DNA from: Halanaerobium sp. MA284_MarDTE_T2
GTDB lineage: Bacteria; Bacillota; Halanaerobiia; Halanaerobiales; Halanaerobiaceae
Reading direction: 5' to 3'
DNA length: 64,000 nucleotides
Assembly (NCBI RefSeq): GCF_003337245.1
Contig: NZ_QPJE01000004.1
Span: forward strand, 1-64,000
The position numbers were made by a program, and so were the translations under genes. How positions within the stretch are numbered: position 1 is the first letter of the stretch; every line of letters starts with the position of its first letter. The notes beneath the pieces are model-generated. The model made no database searches, was not told where the DNA came from, and was given only the letters and a program-made list of their open reading frames with translations. Positions 1-7,743 of the stretch are shown here, piece by piece.

Positions 1-2
1 AA

Positions 3-123
3 TACAAAAGGCAAGTTAGAGGATATACTGTTGGGCTAACAGGATTTTAAGCCTGTGGAGATGGTGGGTTACCACTTCTAAGAAGCAGGAATCCTCGTGG
101 GCTTGCCCCGAGGAGGGTCAAAT
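3..123 (+). pseudogene. C-terminal remnant of an IS200/IS605-type tnpB
   Basis: The reading frame from base 3 gives RGYTVGLTGF, a TAA stop at 48-50, then ACGDGGLPLL in the same frame. The TVGxTG...ACGD pattern is typical of the C-terminal end of TnpB of IS200/IS605 elements, so I read this as a tnpB tail broken by an in-frame stop. Only the tail lies in the window. The IS right-end hairpin follows directly. The family call rests on these short motifs. Confidence 0.6.
86..121 (+). mobile_element. IS200/IS605-type right end with hairpin
   Basis: A hairpin with arms CCTCG-T-GGGC and GCCC-CGAGG (93-113) around a TT loop is followed by GGTCAA. This is the layout of an IS605-family right end, which in this family also encodes the 3' part of the TnpB guide RNA. 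A 35-base stretch here (AGGAATCC... to GTCAA) recurs with one change at 4945-4979. Confidence 0.55.
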
Positions 124-210
124 ATATCATAGAAGCTAATAAACTATAGTAATATACTAAGGATAGGAAAGATCATATACAAATTATTAGCAATGAAAGG
201 GATGGTAAAT

Positions 211-528
211 ATGGAAATTATCAAATTAAGTGAATTAGAAGGAAATAAAAATAAAAGAGGTGTAATTGCTAAAGCAGTTTTAAAACATGATAATGCACAG
301 GTTATGAATCTAATTCTTTCTGAAGGTGATATTGTTCCCACTCATCAGGTACCGGTAGATGTGTTTTTCTATGTGGTAGATGGTAAAGGAACTTTAAGAA
401 TTGGTGATGAATCAAGTGTTGTGGAAGCTGGAACTATAATTACATGTCCTCCAAATACAAAAATGGAATTAAAGGCAGATCAGGGAGATAAATTTGAAGT
501 ACTAAATGTAAAAACTCCATCTCTTTAA
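211..528 (+). CDS. Small single-domain cupin protein
   Basis: A protein of about 105 residues with the beta-barrel signature of a cupin: THQVPVDVFFYVVDGKGTL, then IGDES and an AGTIITCPPNT segment matching cupin motif 2. The usual HxH...E metal site is incomplete: one His is present in motif 1 and the second is replaced, so metal binding is uncertain. The start at 211 is preferred because AAAGGGATGG lies about 8 bases before it; ATGs at 193 and 202 have no good ribosome binding site. It is a lone gene with its own terminator. The substrate cannot be told. Confidence 0.8.
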   Translation: MEIIKLSELEGNKNKRGVIAKAVLKHDNAQVMNLILSEGDIVPTHQVPVDVFFYVVDGKGTLRIGDESSVVEAGTIITCPPNTKMELKADQGDKFEVLNVKTPSL

Positions 529-559
529 TATATTTTAGAATTTGAAATAAGATATAAGT

Positions 560-590
560 CCAGCTGTATTTTAGACAGCTGGTTTTTATA
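560..590 (+). terminator. Rho-independent terminator after the cupin gene
   Basis: Perfect 8-bp arms CCAGCTGT (560-567) and ACAGCTGG (575-582) around a 7-base loop, followed by TTTTTATA. Confidence 0.9.
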
Positions 591-599
591 TTCGCCAGG

Positions 600-617
600 A
601 ATGAATGTTCATTCATT
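600..617 (+). promoter_or_regulatory. Perfect palindrome, TetR-type operator candidate
   Basis: AATGAATG-TT-CATTCATT has two perfect 8-base arms 2 bases apart. It lies immediately before the ribosome binding site (621-626) of the 39-residue membrane peptide. Sites built on TGAATGA/TCATTCA arms are common operators of TetR-family repressors. No TetR gene is present in the window, so the cognate regulator is unknown. Confidence 0.5.
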
Positions 618-636
618 TTGAAGGGGATGTTGATCT

Positions 637-756
637 ATGAAAATAAATAAATTAACCAATATAATAATTATGGTGATTTTGACAGCTGTGATTGCTGTAC
701 CTGTAATATACAGTTTATTTGAAGACTTAAAACAAAAGGTGCAGACAGTAAATTGA
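637..756 (+). CDS. 39-residue single-pass membrane peptide
   Basis: The ORF begins MKINKLTNIIIMVILTAV and encodes one hydrophobic helix (about residues 8-28) followed by a charged tail, EDLKQKVQTVN. AAGGGG at 621-626 sits 10 bases before the ATG, and the palindrome at 600-617 lies just upstream. Spacing, ribosome binding site and composition support a real small gene. No family is recognised. It may be a small regulatory or stress peptide, but no function is claimed. Confidence 0.5.
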   Translation: MKINKLTNIIIMVILTAVIAVPVIYSLFEDLKQKVQTVN

Positions 757-822
757 AATATTGAAGTATATAAGTTATAATTGTCAGTGTAATTTAATAT
801 TAAAAAGAAAGGCAGGAAAAAT

Positions 823-2721
823 ATGAATACACTGACATCAGTCAAAAATATGATAAAAAATAGAAGAGAAGATAATACTGTTAAAAATTATGATATTGGG
901 CGCAATGAGAGCTGCCCCTGTGGAAGTGGAAAAAAATATAAAAAATGCTGTTTAAATAATACTCCAGAGCTTTCCAAAGATGAATATTATCAGGCAGTAA
1001 AAGAGACAGACGATGAAAAAGATATGATTGTTCTTCTGCAGAATGCAGTTAAGGATTATCCAGAAGAGCCTGCTTTTTTACTGCCGTTAATAGTTTATAA
1101 TTTGCAGAAAGGTATTTACAGAGATGCAGCTAAATATTTAAAACACGGCTGGCAGCTTATGAAAACTGATCTTGATGAAGCTTTTATTCCACCATTTGTA
1201 AGTATACTTTTGGATGAGGATAAGATTGATAAAGCAGAAGATATTGTCAGACATTTACTTGAGAAAAAAGGTGAGTCTGTTTCTCTTTTAATATCATATG
1301 CAGAAGTATATAAATATAAAGATGATTATATAAGAGTTTCGGAAATAATTGACCGGGCTGTGAAACTTGAACCAGAAAATATTCAGCTGTTAATTTTCAG
1401 ATTAGAAACCCTAATGGATCTGGATGATATTTTAAGCGCTCTTTCTCTCTGGGAAAAACATTATGAAAAGCTGCAGAGCTTAAATAATATGAGGGTTGTT
1501 TCTTTTTTAAATGATTTTTTGGAAGATAAATTTAATTTAAAAGAAAATGCTAATCTCACTAAGAAAGAAGCACTCAACAAAGCAGTGGCTGTATTTTCCG
1601 GTTTCGGAAAAATAGATAATCTCAGGCTTGAGAAAGATAAGAAAAAAGCAGGAGATATACTTTTAAAACTGAAAAATATTATTCCAGATGATTCTCCAAT
1701 TGTAATTGATATACTGGCCCGTATGCTGGCGGCAGAATTATATGTTGAATTTGAAAAATATATAAATGAAATTGAAAATGCAAATAAAGAAAACCCCAAT
1801 TTTTATAGAATGCTCTACCTCTATAATTATAAGCAGGGTAAAATTAATGATGCCGGAAATAATATTAGGAAAGCATTTGAACTGGCTGCTGATCAAGAAA
1901 GCGGACATTTTCATTTGTGGCAGATAGCATCAGATTACCTTAAATATCTGATAGATTATGAAAATTCTAATGCACTGTTTGAATTTTTGAGGAAATTTAA
2001 TAATTATATAGGGGAAAACGAAAGTTTTCTTGTAGCTGTTTTGATGCTTTTGGAAGACGGGGGCAAAGGTGAATATCAGGAGAAATTCTTAATAAAACTG
2101 CTTAAAAGTCAAAAAATTGAAGGAGTTGATTCTCTAAATACAAAAGATATTTATAGCAGTCTGCTTTTTTTAAAACTGTCTGTACTGGAAAGAGAAGAAA
2201 TTTCTCTTGGTAAGGCTGAAAATAAAACTATAACAGAAATCAAAAATATTATCTCAAAACTAGAGAAAGATAAAATGGATACTCCCGCAAAAAATTATGC
2301 AAGATTGCGGCTGCTCAAGTATCAGGATAAACTTGAAGAAGAGGAAGAAGAGAGATTAATTAATAATCTTAAAGAAGCAGAAGTGAAGAGTTACTTTGAT
2401 ACAATAGCATATTATGAAGCTGTTCTGCGTTTTGGAGATCCGGGTAGTATATTAACTGATATACCTTATGGTGAATATCTTAATGATGATTATCTTAATT
2501 TTTATCGTCTTGTTGCTGCTTTTAAACTTTCTTATTACGAGATGGGGGCTTCATTATTTTATAAACAGATTTCTGCAGAAATAAAAAACCAGCAGTTAGG
2601 TAATTATCTTGCCCGTTTTTTGAGATATTTTTCTTCAGAAGAACTTTTAAAACATTTAAAAAATATTGAAGCAGACCAGAAAATAATAAACTTTTTGAAG
2701 CAGATGACAGGAAAAATGTAG
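823..2721 (+). CDS. SEC-C motif protein with TPR-like repeats
   Basis: A 632-residue protein. Residues 26-43 (GRNESCPCGSGKKYKKCC) form a SEC-C zinc-binding motif with ligands CPC...CC, as at the C terminus of SecA. The rest is almost wholly helical with degenerate TPR-like pairs, for example around residues 95-215 (EPAFLLPLIVYNLQKG, KAEDIVRHLLEKKGE) and 310-390. No catalytic motif or signal peptide is seen, so it is probably a cytoplasmic scaffold. SEC-C motifs bind zinc and often mediate protein or ribosome contacts. The start is supported by AAAGAAAGGCAGG upstream. It appears monocistronic. Confidence 0.8.
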   Translation: MNTLTSVKNMIKNRREDNTVKNYDIGRNESCPCGSGKKYKKCCLNNTPELSKDEYYQAVKETDDEKDMIVLLQNAVKDYPEEPAFLLPLIVYNLQKGIYRDAAKYLKHGWQLMKTDLDEAFIPPFVSILLDEDKIDKAEDIVRHLLEKKGESVSLLISYAEVYKYKDDYIRVSEIIDRAVKLEPENIQLLIFRLETLMDLDDILSALSLWEKHYEKLQSLNNMRVVSFLNDFLEDKFNLKENANLTKKEALNKAVAVFSGFGKIDNLRLEKDKKKAGDILLKLKNIIPDDSPIVIDILARMLAAELYVEFEKYINEIENANKENPNFYRMLYLYNYKQGKINDAGNNIRKAFELAADQESGHFHLWQIASDYLKYLIDYENSNALFEFLRKFNNYIGENESFLVAVLMLLEDGGKGEYQEKFLIKLLKSQKIEGVDSLNTKDIYSSLLFLKLSVLEREEISLGKAENKTITEIKNIISKLEKDKMDTPAKNYARLRLLKYQDKLEEEEEERLINNLKEAEVKSYFDTIAYYEAVLRFGDPGSILTDIPYGEYLNDDYLNFYRLVAAFKLSYYEMGASLFYKQISAEIKNQQLGNYLARFLRYFSSEELLKHLKNIEADQKIINFLKQMTGKM

Positions 2722-2768
2722 TGGTGACATCTTTTGCTAAAAAAACTTGTTTTAGTTTTAAAAAAATA

Positions 2769-2886
2769 TTATAATAATTTTACATACAGTAATGGGTGGT
2801 AACTTTAAATGAGGCCGCACCAGTATAAGCTGTAAATATCAATATGGTCCACCTGGATCAGAGGACCGGGATGGGAGGAAAATAAA
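2769..2886 (+). promoter_or_regulatory. Promoter and structured leader of the ECF S-component gene
   Basis: A TATAAT-like box at about 2769-2774 is followed by a leader of roughly 95 bases. It can form a closing stem ACAGT/GCTGT (2786-2790 with 2829-2833), an inner GGTG/CACC stem, and a GGTCC/GGACC hairpin (2846-2850 with 2862-2866) just before the GGGAGG ribosome binding site at 2873-2878. ECF S-component genes are often riboswitch-controlled, but I could not match this to a named class. Confidence 0.35.
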
Positions 2887-3405
2887 ATAAGAATTGAAAC
2901 GAGAAAAATAGTTATTGCTGGTATGTTGGGGGCTATTTCTATTATATTGGGTGGTACAGGGCTGGGGCTGATTCCAGTTCCTACACCGGCAGGACATGTA
3001 ACTATTCTGCACCTTCCTGTTATTTTAGGAGGTATTCTGGAAGGACCAGTTGTTGGGATAATGATCGGATTAATTTTTGGTATTTTTAGTTTTATTAGGG
3101 CTACAAATCCTATTTTTGCTGATCCGATTATCGCTGTTTTACCAAGACTTTTAATTGGTGTAGCTGCATATTACAGCTACAGAAGCTTTTTTAGATTCAA
3201 CCAGAATTTGGCTTTAATTATTGCTGGGGTTGTTGGAACTGCAGTAAATACAGTAGGAGTTTTAGGACTTGCTGTATTTCAGGGTTATATTCCATTTTCA
3301 GCTGCAGTCACAGTGGCAGTTGTGCATGGAATACCAGAAGCGATTGTGGCTGCTGTATTTGTTGGTATTCTCGGAAGAATATTAATGAATTATCAAAACA
3401 AATAG
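2887..3405 (+). CDS. ECF transporter S-component, unassigned substrate
   Basis: A hydrophobic protein of about 172 residues with the short multi-helix layout of energy-coupling-factor S-components. Signature stretches are LIPVPTPAGHVTILHLPVIL and GGILEGPVVGIMIGLIFGIF. The first ATG in frame (2923) would remove the conserved RxETRKIVIAG lead into helix 1. GGGAGG (2873-2878) is placed 8 bases before an in-frame ATA at 2887, so an ATA start (M/I-R-I-E-T-R-K) is proposed. No EcfA or EcfT gene is nearby, so the shared energising module must be elsewhere. The vitamin transported is not known. Confidence 0.7.
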   Translation: MRIETRKIVIAGMLGAISIILGGTGLGLIPVPTPAGHVTILHLPVILGGILEGPVVGIMIGLIFGIFSFIRATNPIFADPIIAVLPRLLIGVAAYYSYRSFFRFNQNLALIIAGVVGTAVNTVGVLGLAVFQGYIPFSAAVTVAVVHGIPEAIVAAVFVGILGRILMNYQNK

Positions 3406-3441
3406 AATATTTTAGAAAAGAAGTCCAGTTGGATTTTGTTT

Positions 3442-3471
3442 TTGACTTGATTTACTAGTTTAATATATAAT
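3442..3471 (+). promoter_or_regulatory. Sigma-A-type promoter for the 3534-4859 gene pair
   Basis: TTGACT (3442-3447), an 18-base spacer and TATAAT (3466-3471) lie 60 bases upstream of the first gene. Between promoter and start, CTCTCC (3499-3504) could pair with either AGAGAG at 3483 or the AGAGAGGAGG ribosome binding site at 3514. Confidence 0.65.
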
Positions 3472-3533
3472 ATACTGTAATTAGAGAGGTGAATTAATCT
3501 CTCCGGTTAAGCCAGAGAGGAGGAGTAAATATT

Positions 3534-4271
3534 ATGAGGGATAGAGAAAGAATTAAATATGTTCTGGATAATACAGAAATTCTTGCTGAACCAGAAGATT
3601 TAATTTCCACATCTAAGAAAACGACACTCCACTACTTTGTACTTGCTGAACCATATTATTTGGAAGAGTTTCCAGAAGAGGGCCCAGAAACAAAAGTGCG
3701 TGAAGGCAAGATAACATGGGAAAAGCCAAAATTATTGACTCCGGATTATATGATAAATATGGATGGATTTAGTAGTGAAGCTAAAAAAGCAATGCAGATG
3801 ATTTCTAGAAATAATCCTGATCTTGCCGCTCTTATGTATAAGATGAATTACCGAAAAGAATCAATAAGAACTTTTACAGTTTCCAAAAATATTGAAAACT
3901 GCAGTAGAGCGATAGAAGAAAATATGAATAGTGGTGAAGACAGTATTTATGTAATTATACAGGGAGTTGATGAATTGTGGGATGTGTCCCTGATGAAATT
4001 TATTCAGGGTTTGATGATCAAAAGTGCCTATAAATCTCAGATGCCGTATTATGAAGAAAAAGGCTATTTAAGCACAGATGAAAAAGGCTATTCGGTAGTA
4101 ACCCGCAATCTGGAAGGACTACCTATTGCTGCAAGTGAAGAAATTGAAAAAATGTTTCAGAAAGTTAAAAAAGGAGATGAAGATCCTTCTAGATTAAAAC
4201 AGGAACTTGACAGATGGGGTGTTTTTAAATCTTATCAGGATAGATTTTTTGCTCTATTTAAGGAGGAGTGA
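3534..4271 (+). CDS. Uncharacterised protein, first of a conserved-looking pair
   Basis: 245 residues, soluble and acidic, with no signal peptide or membrane segment. Recognisable stretches include TTLHYFVLAEPYYLEEFPEE near the N terminus and VIIQGVDELWDVSLMKFIQG in the middle. I do not recognise the family. AGAGAGGAGGAG precedes the ATG at good distance. The next gene starts 7 bases after the stop, so the two are co-transcribed from the promoter at 3442-3471. Confidence 0.75.
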   Translation: MRDRERIKYVLDNTEILAEPEDLISTSKKTTLHYFVLAEPYYLEEFPEEGPETKVREGKITWEKPKLLTPDYMINMDGFSSEAKKAMQMISRNNPDLAALMYKMNYRKESIRTFTVSKNIENCSRAIEENMNSGEDSIYVIIQGVDELWDVSLMKFIQGLMIKSAYKSQMPYYEEKGYLSTDEKGYSVVTRNLEGLPIAASEEIEKMFQKVKKGDEDPSRLKQELDRWGVFKSYQDRFFALFKEE

Positions 4272-4277
4272 TAGGCA

Positions 4278-4859
4278 GTGAAAAGTGCATATGAAATTGC
4301 TTTAGAAAGAGCAGAAAAAATGTCTGATTCTGCGGAAGGGGTTAATTCTCTTGAAGTAAGAGAGGAAATAAAACCTATTTTAGCTGAATTTTTTAGAGGA
4401 GATATTGATGCGGATGATCTTTGGGAAAAACTAAAGACTAAAAATAAAGAAGAATTAATCGAAGCCCAGCTGATGTTAATCGAATCAATTGGACTTCGCA
4501 ATACACCTGAACAGATTGAAAGAAGAAAAAAAGGTATAATTGCAGTGGAGAATTTAATCTCAGGAGAAAAAACTTCATTTTTAGAGCAGACATTTACACA
4601 GGCAGCAAATCTGCAGCAGCAGTATGAACAGCAGAAAAAACAGATAGAAAAACAGATTAAAGATCATATGGAAAATAGTCAGGGCCAGATGAAAGCTGTT
4701 CAGACTGCAGATGGAAGAACAGTCATGAAAGAAGAGCCAGGTATGGATAGTAAAACTAAAAATCAATTTGCACAGCAGATAGCTAATTTTCAGAAGATGT
4801 TCACACAGCGTTTTGATGAAATTATTGAAGATCTGAAATCTGAAGTGAAAAACAGATAA
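4278..4859 (+). CDS. Uncharacterised coiled-coil protein, DUF6657-like
   Basis: 193 residues starting at a GTG, with AAGGAGGAG about 10 bases upstream. The N-terminal part (MKSAYEIALERAEKM, then REEIKPILAEFFRGDIDAD) resembles proteins grouped as DUF6657, recalled from memory and not searched. The middle (about residues 110-135) is a Gln/Lys-rich coiled coil, QQQYEQQKKQIEKQIKDHM. Function is unknown. It is the second gene of the pair, and a strong terminator follows. Confidence 0.7.
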   Translation: MKSAYEIALERAEKMSDSAEGVNSLEVREEIKPILAEFFRGDIDADDLWEKLKTKNKEELIEAQLMLIESIGLRNTPEQIERRKKGIIAVENLISGEKTSFLEQTFTQAANLQQQYEQQKKQIEKQIKDHMENSQGQMKAVQTADGRTVMKEEPGMDSKTKNQFAQQIANFQKMFTQRFDEIIEDLKSEVKNR

Positions 4860-4870
4860 AAGTAATAATT

Positions 4871-4905
4871 CCTAAACCCTGATGATCTAGGGTTTAGGTT
4901 ATTTT
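4871..4905 (+). terminator. Terminator after the 3534-4859 operon
   Basis: Perfect 10-bp arms CCTAAACCCT and AGGGTTTAGG (4871-4880 with 4889-4898) around an 8-base loop, followed by TTATTTTAT. Confidence 0.9.
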
Positions 4906-4944
4906 ATATATTAAAAGCTGTTATAAGGCTAGGTTCTATGAATA

Positions 4945-4979
4945 AGGAATCCTCGTGGGCTTGCCCCGAGGAGCGTCAA
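4945..4979 (+). mobile_element. Solo copy of the IS200/IS605-type right end
   Basis: This stretch matches the IS right end at 87-121 at all but one position, including the CCTCG-T-GGGC/GCCC-CGAGG hairpin and the terminal GTCAA. No tnpB sequence is recognisable upstream of it, so it is a relic end or a palindrome-associated non-autonomous element. It lies between the terminator at 4871 and the riboswitch at 5090. Confidence 0.55.
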
Positions 4980-5089
4980 TTTCAAAATAGAAAAATTATA
5001 TGCAGATTACAAAAACTTGCATAATTGTTTTGAATTTAACAGAGGATTGAAAGGAATAACTGTATAATTTTAAATATAAATATTTTTAG

Positions 5090-5250
5090 TGATAGAGTAG
5101 GCAAGAGGCGTAAATGTGTTCAGAGATGGGACGTTGCTCTGAAACGAAAGTTTTAGTAAGTTAAAAACTGCGTTCTCTTTGTCGCGTCCGCTGTCATCAA
5201 AGTATCCTCTTTCTTTGGTGCAGTCCTATCATGACCCAAAGAGGGGGAGG
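5090..5250 (+). promoter_or_regulatory. Tetrahydrofolate (THF) riboswitch with SD-sequestering platform
   Basis: The order GAGTAG, GGCGTAAATGTG, a TTCAGAG/CTCTGAA stem (5119-5125 with 5137-5143) enclosing ATGGGACGTTG, then ACGAAAG, ACTGCG and TCGCGTCCGC follows the THF-I riboswitch consensus. P1 pairs TGATAG (5090-5095) with CTGTCA (5191-5196). Downstream, CTTTGG (5213-5218) can pair either with CATCAAAG (5195-5202), which overlaps P1, or with CCAAAG (5236-5241) next to the GAGGGGGAGG ribosome binding site. Ligand binding should therefore free CTTTGG to hide the ribosome binding site and shut off translation. Confidence 0.88.
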
Positions 5251-5261
5251 TGTGTGTAAAA

Positions 5262-5813
5262 ATGAAAATTACAACAAAAAGAATTGCTTATTTATCTTTT
5301 TTGACAGCATTGAGTATCATATTAACCCGAATATTGAGTATTAGGATACCGATTGCTGGTGTTGAAGGAGTAAGGATTGGTTTTGGATCACTACCAATTA
5401 TTTTTGCAGGTGTTGCTTTAGGTCCTCTTGCTGGAGGAATAGTAGGAGCATTAGCAGATTTTTTGGGATATTTTATTAATCCTATGGGAGCATATATGCC
5501 TCATTTTACACTTACATCATTTTTAACCGGTTTTATACCGGGAGTAATGGTTTTTTATGTATTAAAGAGGTGTAGAACATTACCAATACTGCTTATTTCT
5601 ATAGCGGTTGGACAGATAATAACATCACTGTTTTTAGTTCCATATTTTATCAATATGCTTTTTGCAGTACCATTTAAAGTGATAATGCCGCCGCGGGTAT
5701 TAAGTCAGCTGATAAATATTCCTCTTTACGCTTACTTTGTTAAAGTTCTATTTAATTATAATATAATTAAGGTCAGAAAGATCAGAGATATAGCCGCAGG
5801 AAATTCGTGTTAA
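5262..5813 (+). CDS. folT: FolT-like folate ECF transporter S-component
   Basis: About 183 residues and multi-helix. The segment VRIGFGSLPIIFAGVALGPL, then GGIVGALADFLGYFINPMGAY and PHFTLTSFLTGFIPG match the folate-specific S-component family. It binds folate in the membrane and needs the shared EcfA/EcfA'/EcfT module, which is not in this window. The upstream THF riboswitch independently supports the substrate. The ATG at 5262 is preferred over a GTG at 5250 that lies inside the ribosome binding site (GAGGGGGAGG, 5241-5250). Confidence 0.88.
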   Translation: MKITTKRIAYLSFLTALSIILTRILSIRIPIAGVEGVRIGFGSLPIIFAGVALGPLAGGIVGALADFLGYFINPMGAYMPHFTLTSFLTGFIPGVMVFYVLKRCRTLPILLISIAVGQIITSLFLVPYFINMLFAVPFKVIMPPRVLSQLINIPLYAYFVKVLFNYNIIKVRKIRDIAAGNSC

Positions 5814-5895
5814 AATAAATTTAGTAATTAAGTATTTAAACAAATTATTTTTAACTGAGCAGGAATATTTGTTTGAGAATATTATTTAAAATAAT

Positions 5896-5960
5896 AAAAA
5901 TCCGACTTACCTATTTCAGCTTTTAAGATTCTGAAAACAGGTGGTCGGATTTTATTTTTG
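5896..5960 (+). terminator. Long branched terminator after folT
   Basis: Outer arms AAAATCCGAC (5897-5906) and GTCGGATTTT (5944-5953) enclose ACCT/AGGT and TTTCAG/CTGAAA inner pairs and are followed by ATTTTTG. The AT-rich gap 5814-5895 holds nothing else recognisable. Confidence 0.85.
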
Positions 5961-6030
5961 TTGAAAAACTATATATCAATTTTAAATATTTTATTTGAAA
6001 CTCCCACTATTACTATATGCTATCTTTTGA

Positions 6031-6063
6031 GTAAAATAAAGAGGTGAGTAAAAAACCCACCTC
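6031..6063 (-). terminator. Terminator of the minus-strand peptidase operon
   Basis: On the minus strand GAGGTG...CACCTC (6063-6058 with 6046-6041) is followed by TTTATTTTAC, 30 bases after the stop of the last C69 peptidase gene. Confidence 0.75.
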
Positions 6064-6092
6064 ATACAATCATATATTTAATTTTTTAGAAA

Positions 6093-7730
6093 TTACTCTG
6101 CTGCAGTTCCTTCTCCAAAACCTACTTCTTCCAGCCATTCTGTAGGATATCCAACAGATTCTATTTTATCTGGATGATTTATATAACCATCATTATATTT
6201 ATAAATCATCTCATCAGCGAATTCCCACCATGCATCTACAACTTTTTTAGCATTATTGTAGCTGTATTCTGTTAGAAAATCTTCAGTGGTTTCTTTACCA
6301 TGAATATTATAAATTTCTACAGCAGCTTTGTCAATTGCAGGCTGCATTTTAAAGAATTTACCTTCATATTTTTCCTGCATTGCTTTAATATTTTCAATCA
6401 TATATGAGTATTTAAGATCTGCCCAGTTGGATACAAAATCAAATGCCCACCAGGCTGAAGATCTATCAAATTTGTCTCTTCTGCCAGAAGTAAATGATTC
6501 AGGCAGTTCTTTAGTACCACTATATACAGGCACATAACAGGTAGAATGAGGAGCATCTTCGCCGAACCAGAGTACTGATCTTACTGGAGATGGCATCCAT
6601 CCTCTGGCCTGTCCAACAAAACTATAGGCACAGCGGAACATTGAGATAGCTCTTTCCCAGTCCATATCCTTTTTGCCTTCAGGTTTTACAAAAGAAGGTG
6701 TGGCATATCTGTTAGGTGTGCCAAATGGGCCAGCTGCGAGGCCTTCTGTAAGATCAAATCTTGTACCTTCATAATGGTCGCGCTTAAGTGCCATTAAGTC
6801 CTGTGCTGAAACCTTCTTGTCAGGTTTTACAGAGAAAGGATAGCGGTCTGCTTTAGGATCAAAGTTTTGGGATGGAGCAAGTTTAGAAAGGACTCTCCAC
6901 TCGCGGCGCTTCTGATAATATTCTGCTCCATATGGATTTGGATTATATGCTTCACAGAACAGGAACTCTTCAGAAGGATCCCACCAGCCCATTTCTTCTG
7001 CAAATGATTTTACATTATCAGATGCCATTGCTTTATCAGGATCATCAAGGTCAAGAGTATCGATTCTACTTCTGTTAGCTACAACACTAATATGTCCGTC
7101 TGGAACTCTTTTAGCAGCCCATACAGCACCAGGTTTGCCGCTGCCGGGAGACCAGAGTGGTCCAGGACCTACAATTTCGAACATCCATGCTTCTTTACCA
7201 TCGATTACAGTAAGTGATTCTCCTCCATCACCATAACCATACTTTTCTGCCAGCTTACCCATAACTTGTACTGCTTCTCTGGCAGTTTTAGCTCTCTGCA
7301 GAGCAAGTCTTTCTAATTCTTCAATCATTAAAATTGCATCTGTATTGCCGAGTTCACTTCTACCACTGAAAGTAGCTTCACCAATCATAACTCCATGTTC
7401 ATTCATAAATGGATAAGCAATGTGGAAGTAAGTATATGTTTCTTCTACCTGAGGAATTTTACCTAATTCTGTTACATTATAACCAGGGATTCCATCATGA
7501 CAGCGTGTTTTGTACACTGTTGTCATAGCTCCATCTTCAAATTTTTGGCCTTCAATAATTTGAATACGTGCATCATAGTTTCCATCACAGGTGTGTGTTG
7601 TCATAACTGATCCATCAGTAGAAGCATCCTTACCGACCATAATTGAAGTACAGGCATTAACAGCTGAAACACCTAAAAAGACTATAAGTAATACCGAAAG
7701 TGTAACTGAAAGTAATTTTTTATTAAACAT
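6093..7730 (-). CDS. Secreted C69-family dipeptidase
   Basis: 545 residues. An N-terminal signal sequence (about 1-26) ends ...SAVNA, directly followed by CTSIMVGKDASTDGSVMTTH. In peptidase family C69 this Cys becomes the N-terminal nucleophile after cleavage. Further family blocks are GGESLTVIDGKEAWMFEIVG, KPGAVWAAKRVPDGHISVVAN and DKFDRSSAWWAFDFVSN. Predicted location is outside the membrane. It is the last gene of a six-gene operon, 13 bases after its paralogue, with AGGGGGC before the ATG. In context it probably hydrolyses short peptides, perhaps gamma-glutamyl ones, released outside the cell; that specificity is inference. Confidence 0.88.
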   Translation of the reverse strand: MFNKKLLSVTLSVLLIVFLGVSAVNACTSIMVGKDASTDGSVMTTHTCDGNYDARIQIIEGQKFEDGAMTTVYKTRCHDGIPGYNVTELGKIPQVEETYTYFHIAYPFMNEHGVMIGEATFSGRSELGNTDAILMIEELERLALQRAKTAREAVQVMGKLAEKYGYGDGGESLTVIDGKEAWMFEIVGPGPLWSPGSGKPGAVWAAKRVPDGHISVVANRSRIDTLDLDDPDKAMASDNVKSFAEEMGWWDPSEEFLFCEAYNPNPYGAEYYQKRREWRVLSKLAPSQNFDPKADRYPFSVKPDKKVSAQDLMALKRDHYEGTRFDLTEGLAAGPFGTPNRYATPSFVKPEGKKDMDWERAISMFRCAYSFVGQARGWMPSPVRSVLWFGEDAPHSTCYVPVYSGTKELPESFTSGRRDKFDRSSAWWAFDFVSNWADLKYSYMIENIKAMQEKYEGKFFKMQPAIDKAAVEIYNIHGKETTEDFLTEYSYNNAKKVVDAWWEFADEMIYKYNDGYINHPDKIESVGYPTEWLEEVGFGEGTAAE

Positions 7731-7743
7731 TTAATTTGCCCCC

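Noticed and set aside
2785-2880. T-box or TPP riboswitch before the ECF S-component gene, because of GGGTGGTAAC
   Set aside because: Only about 95 bases separate the likely promoter from the ribosome binding site, with no room for T-box Stem I, and the TPP core motifs are absent.
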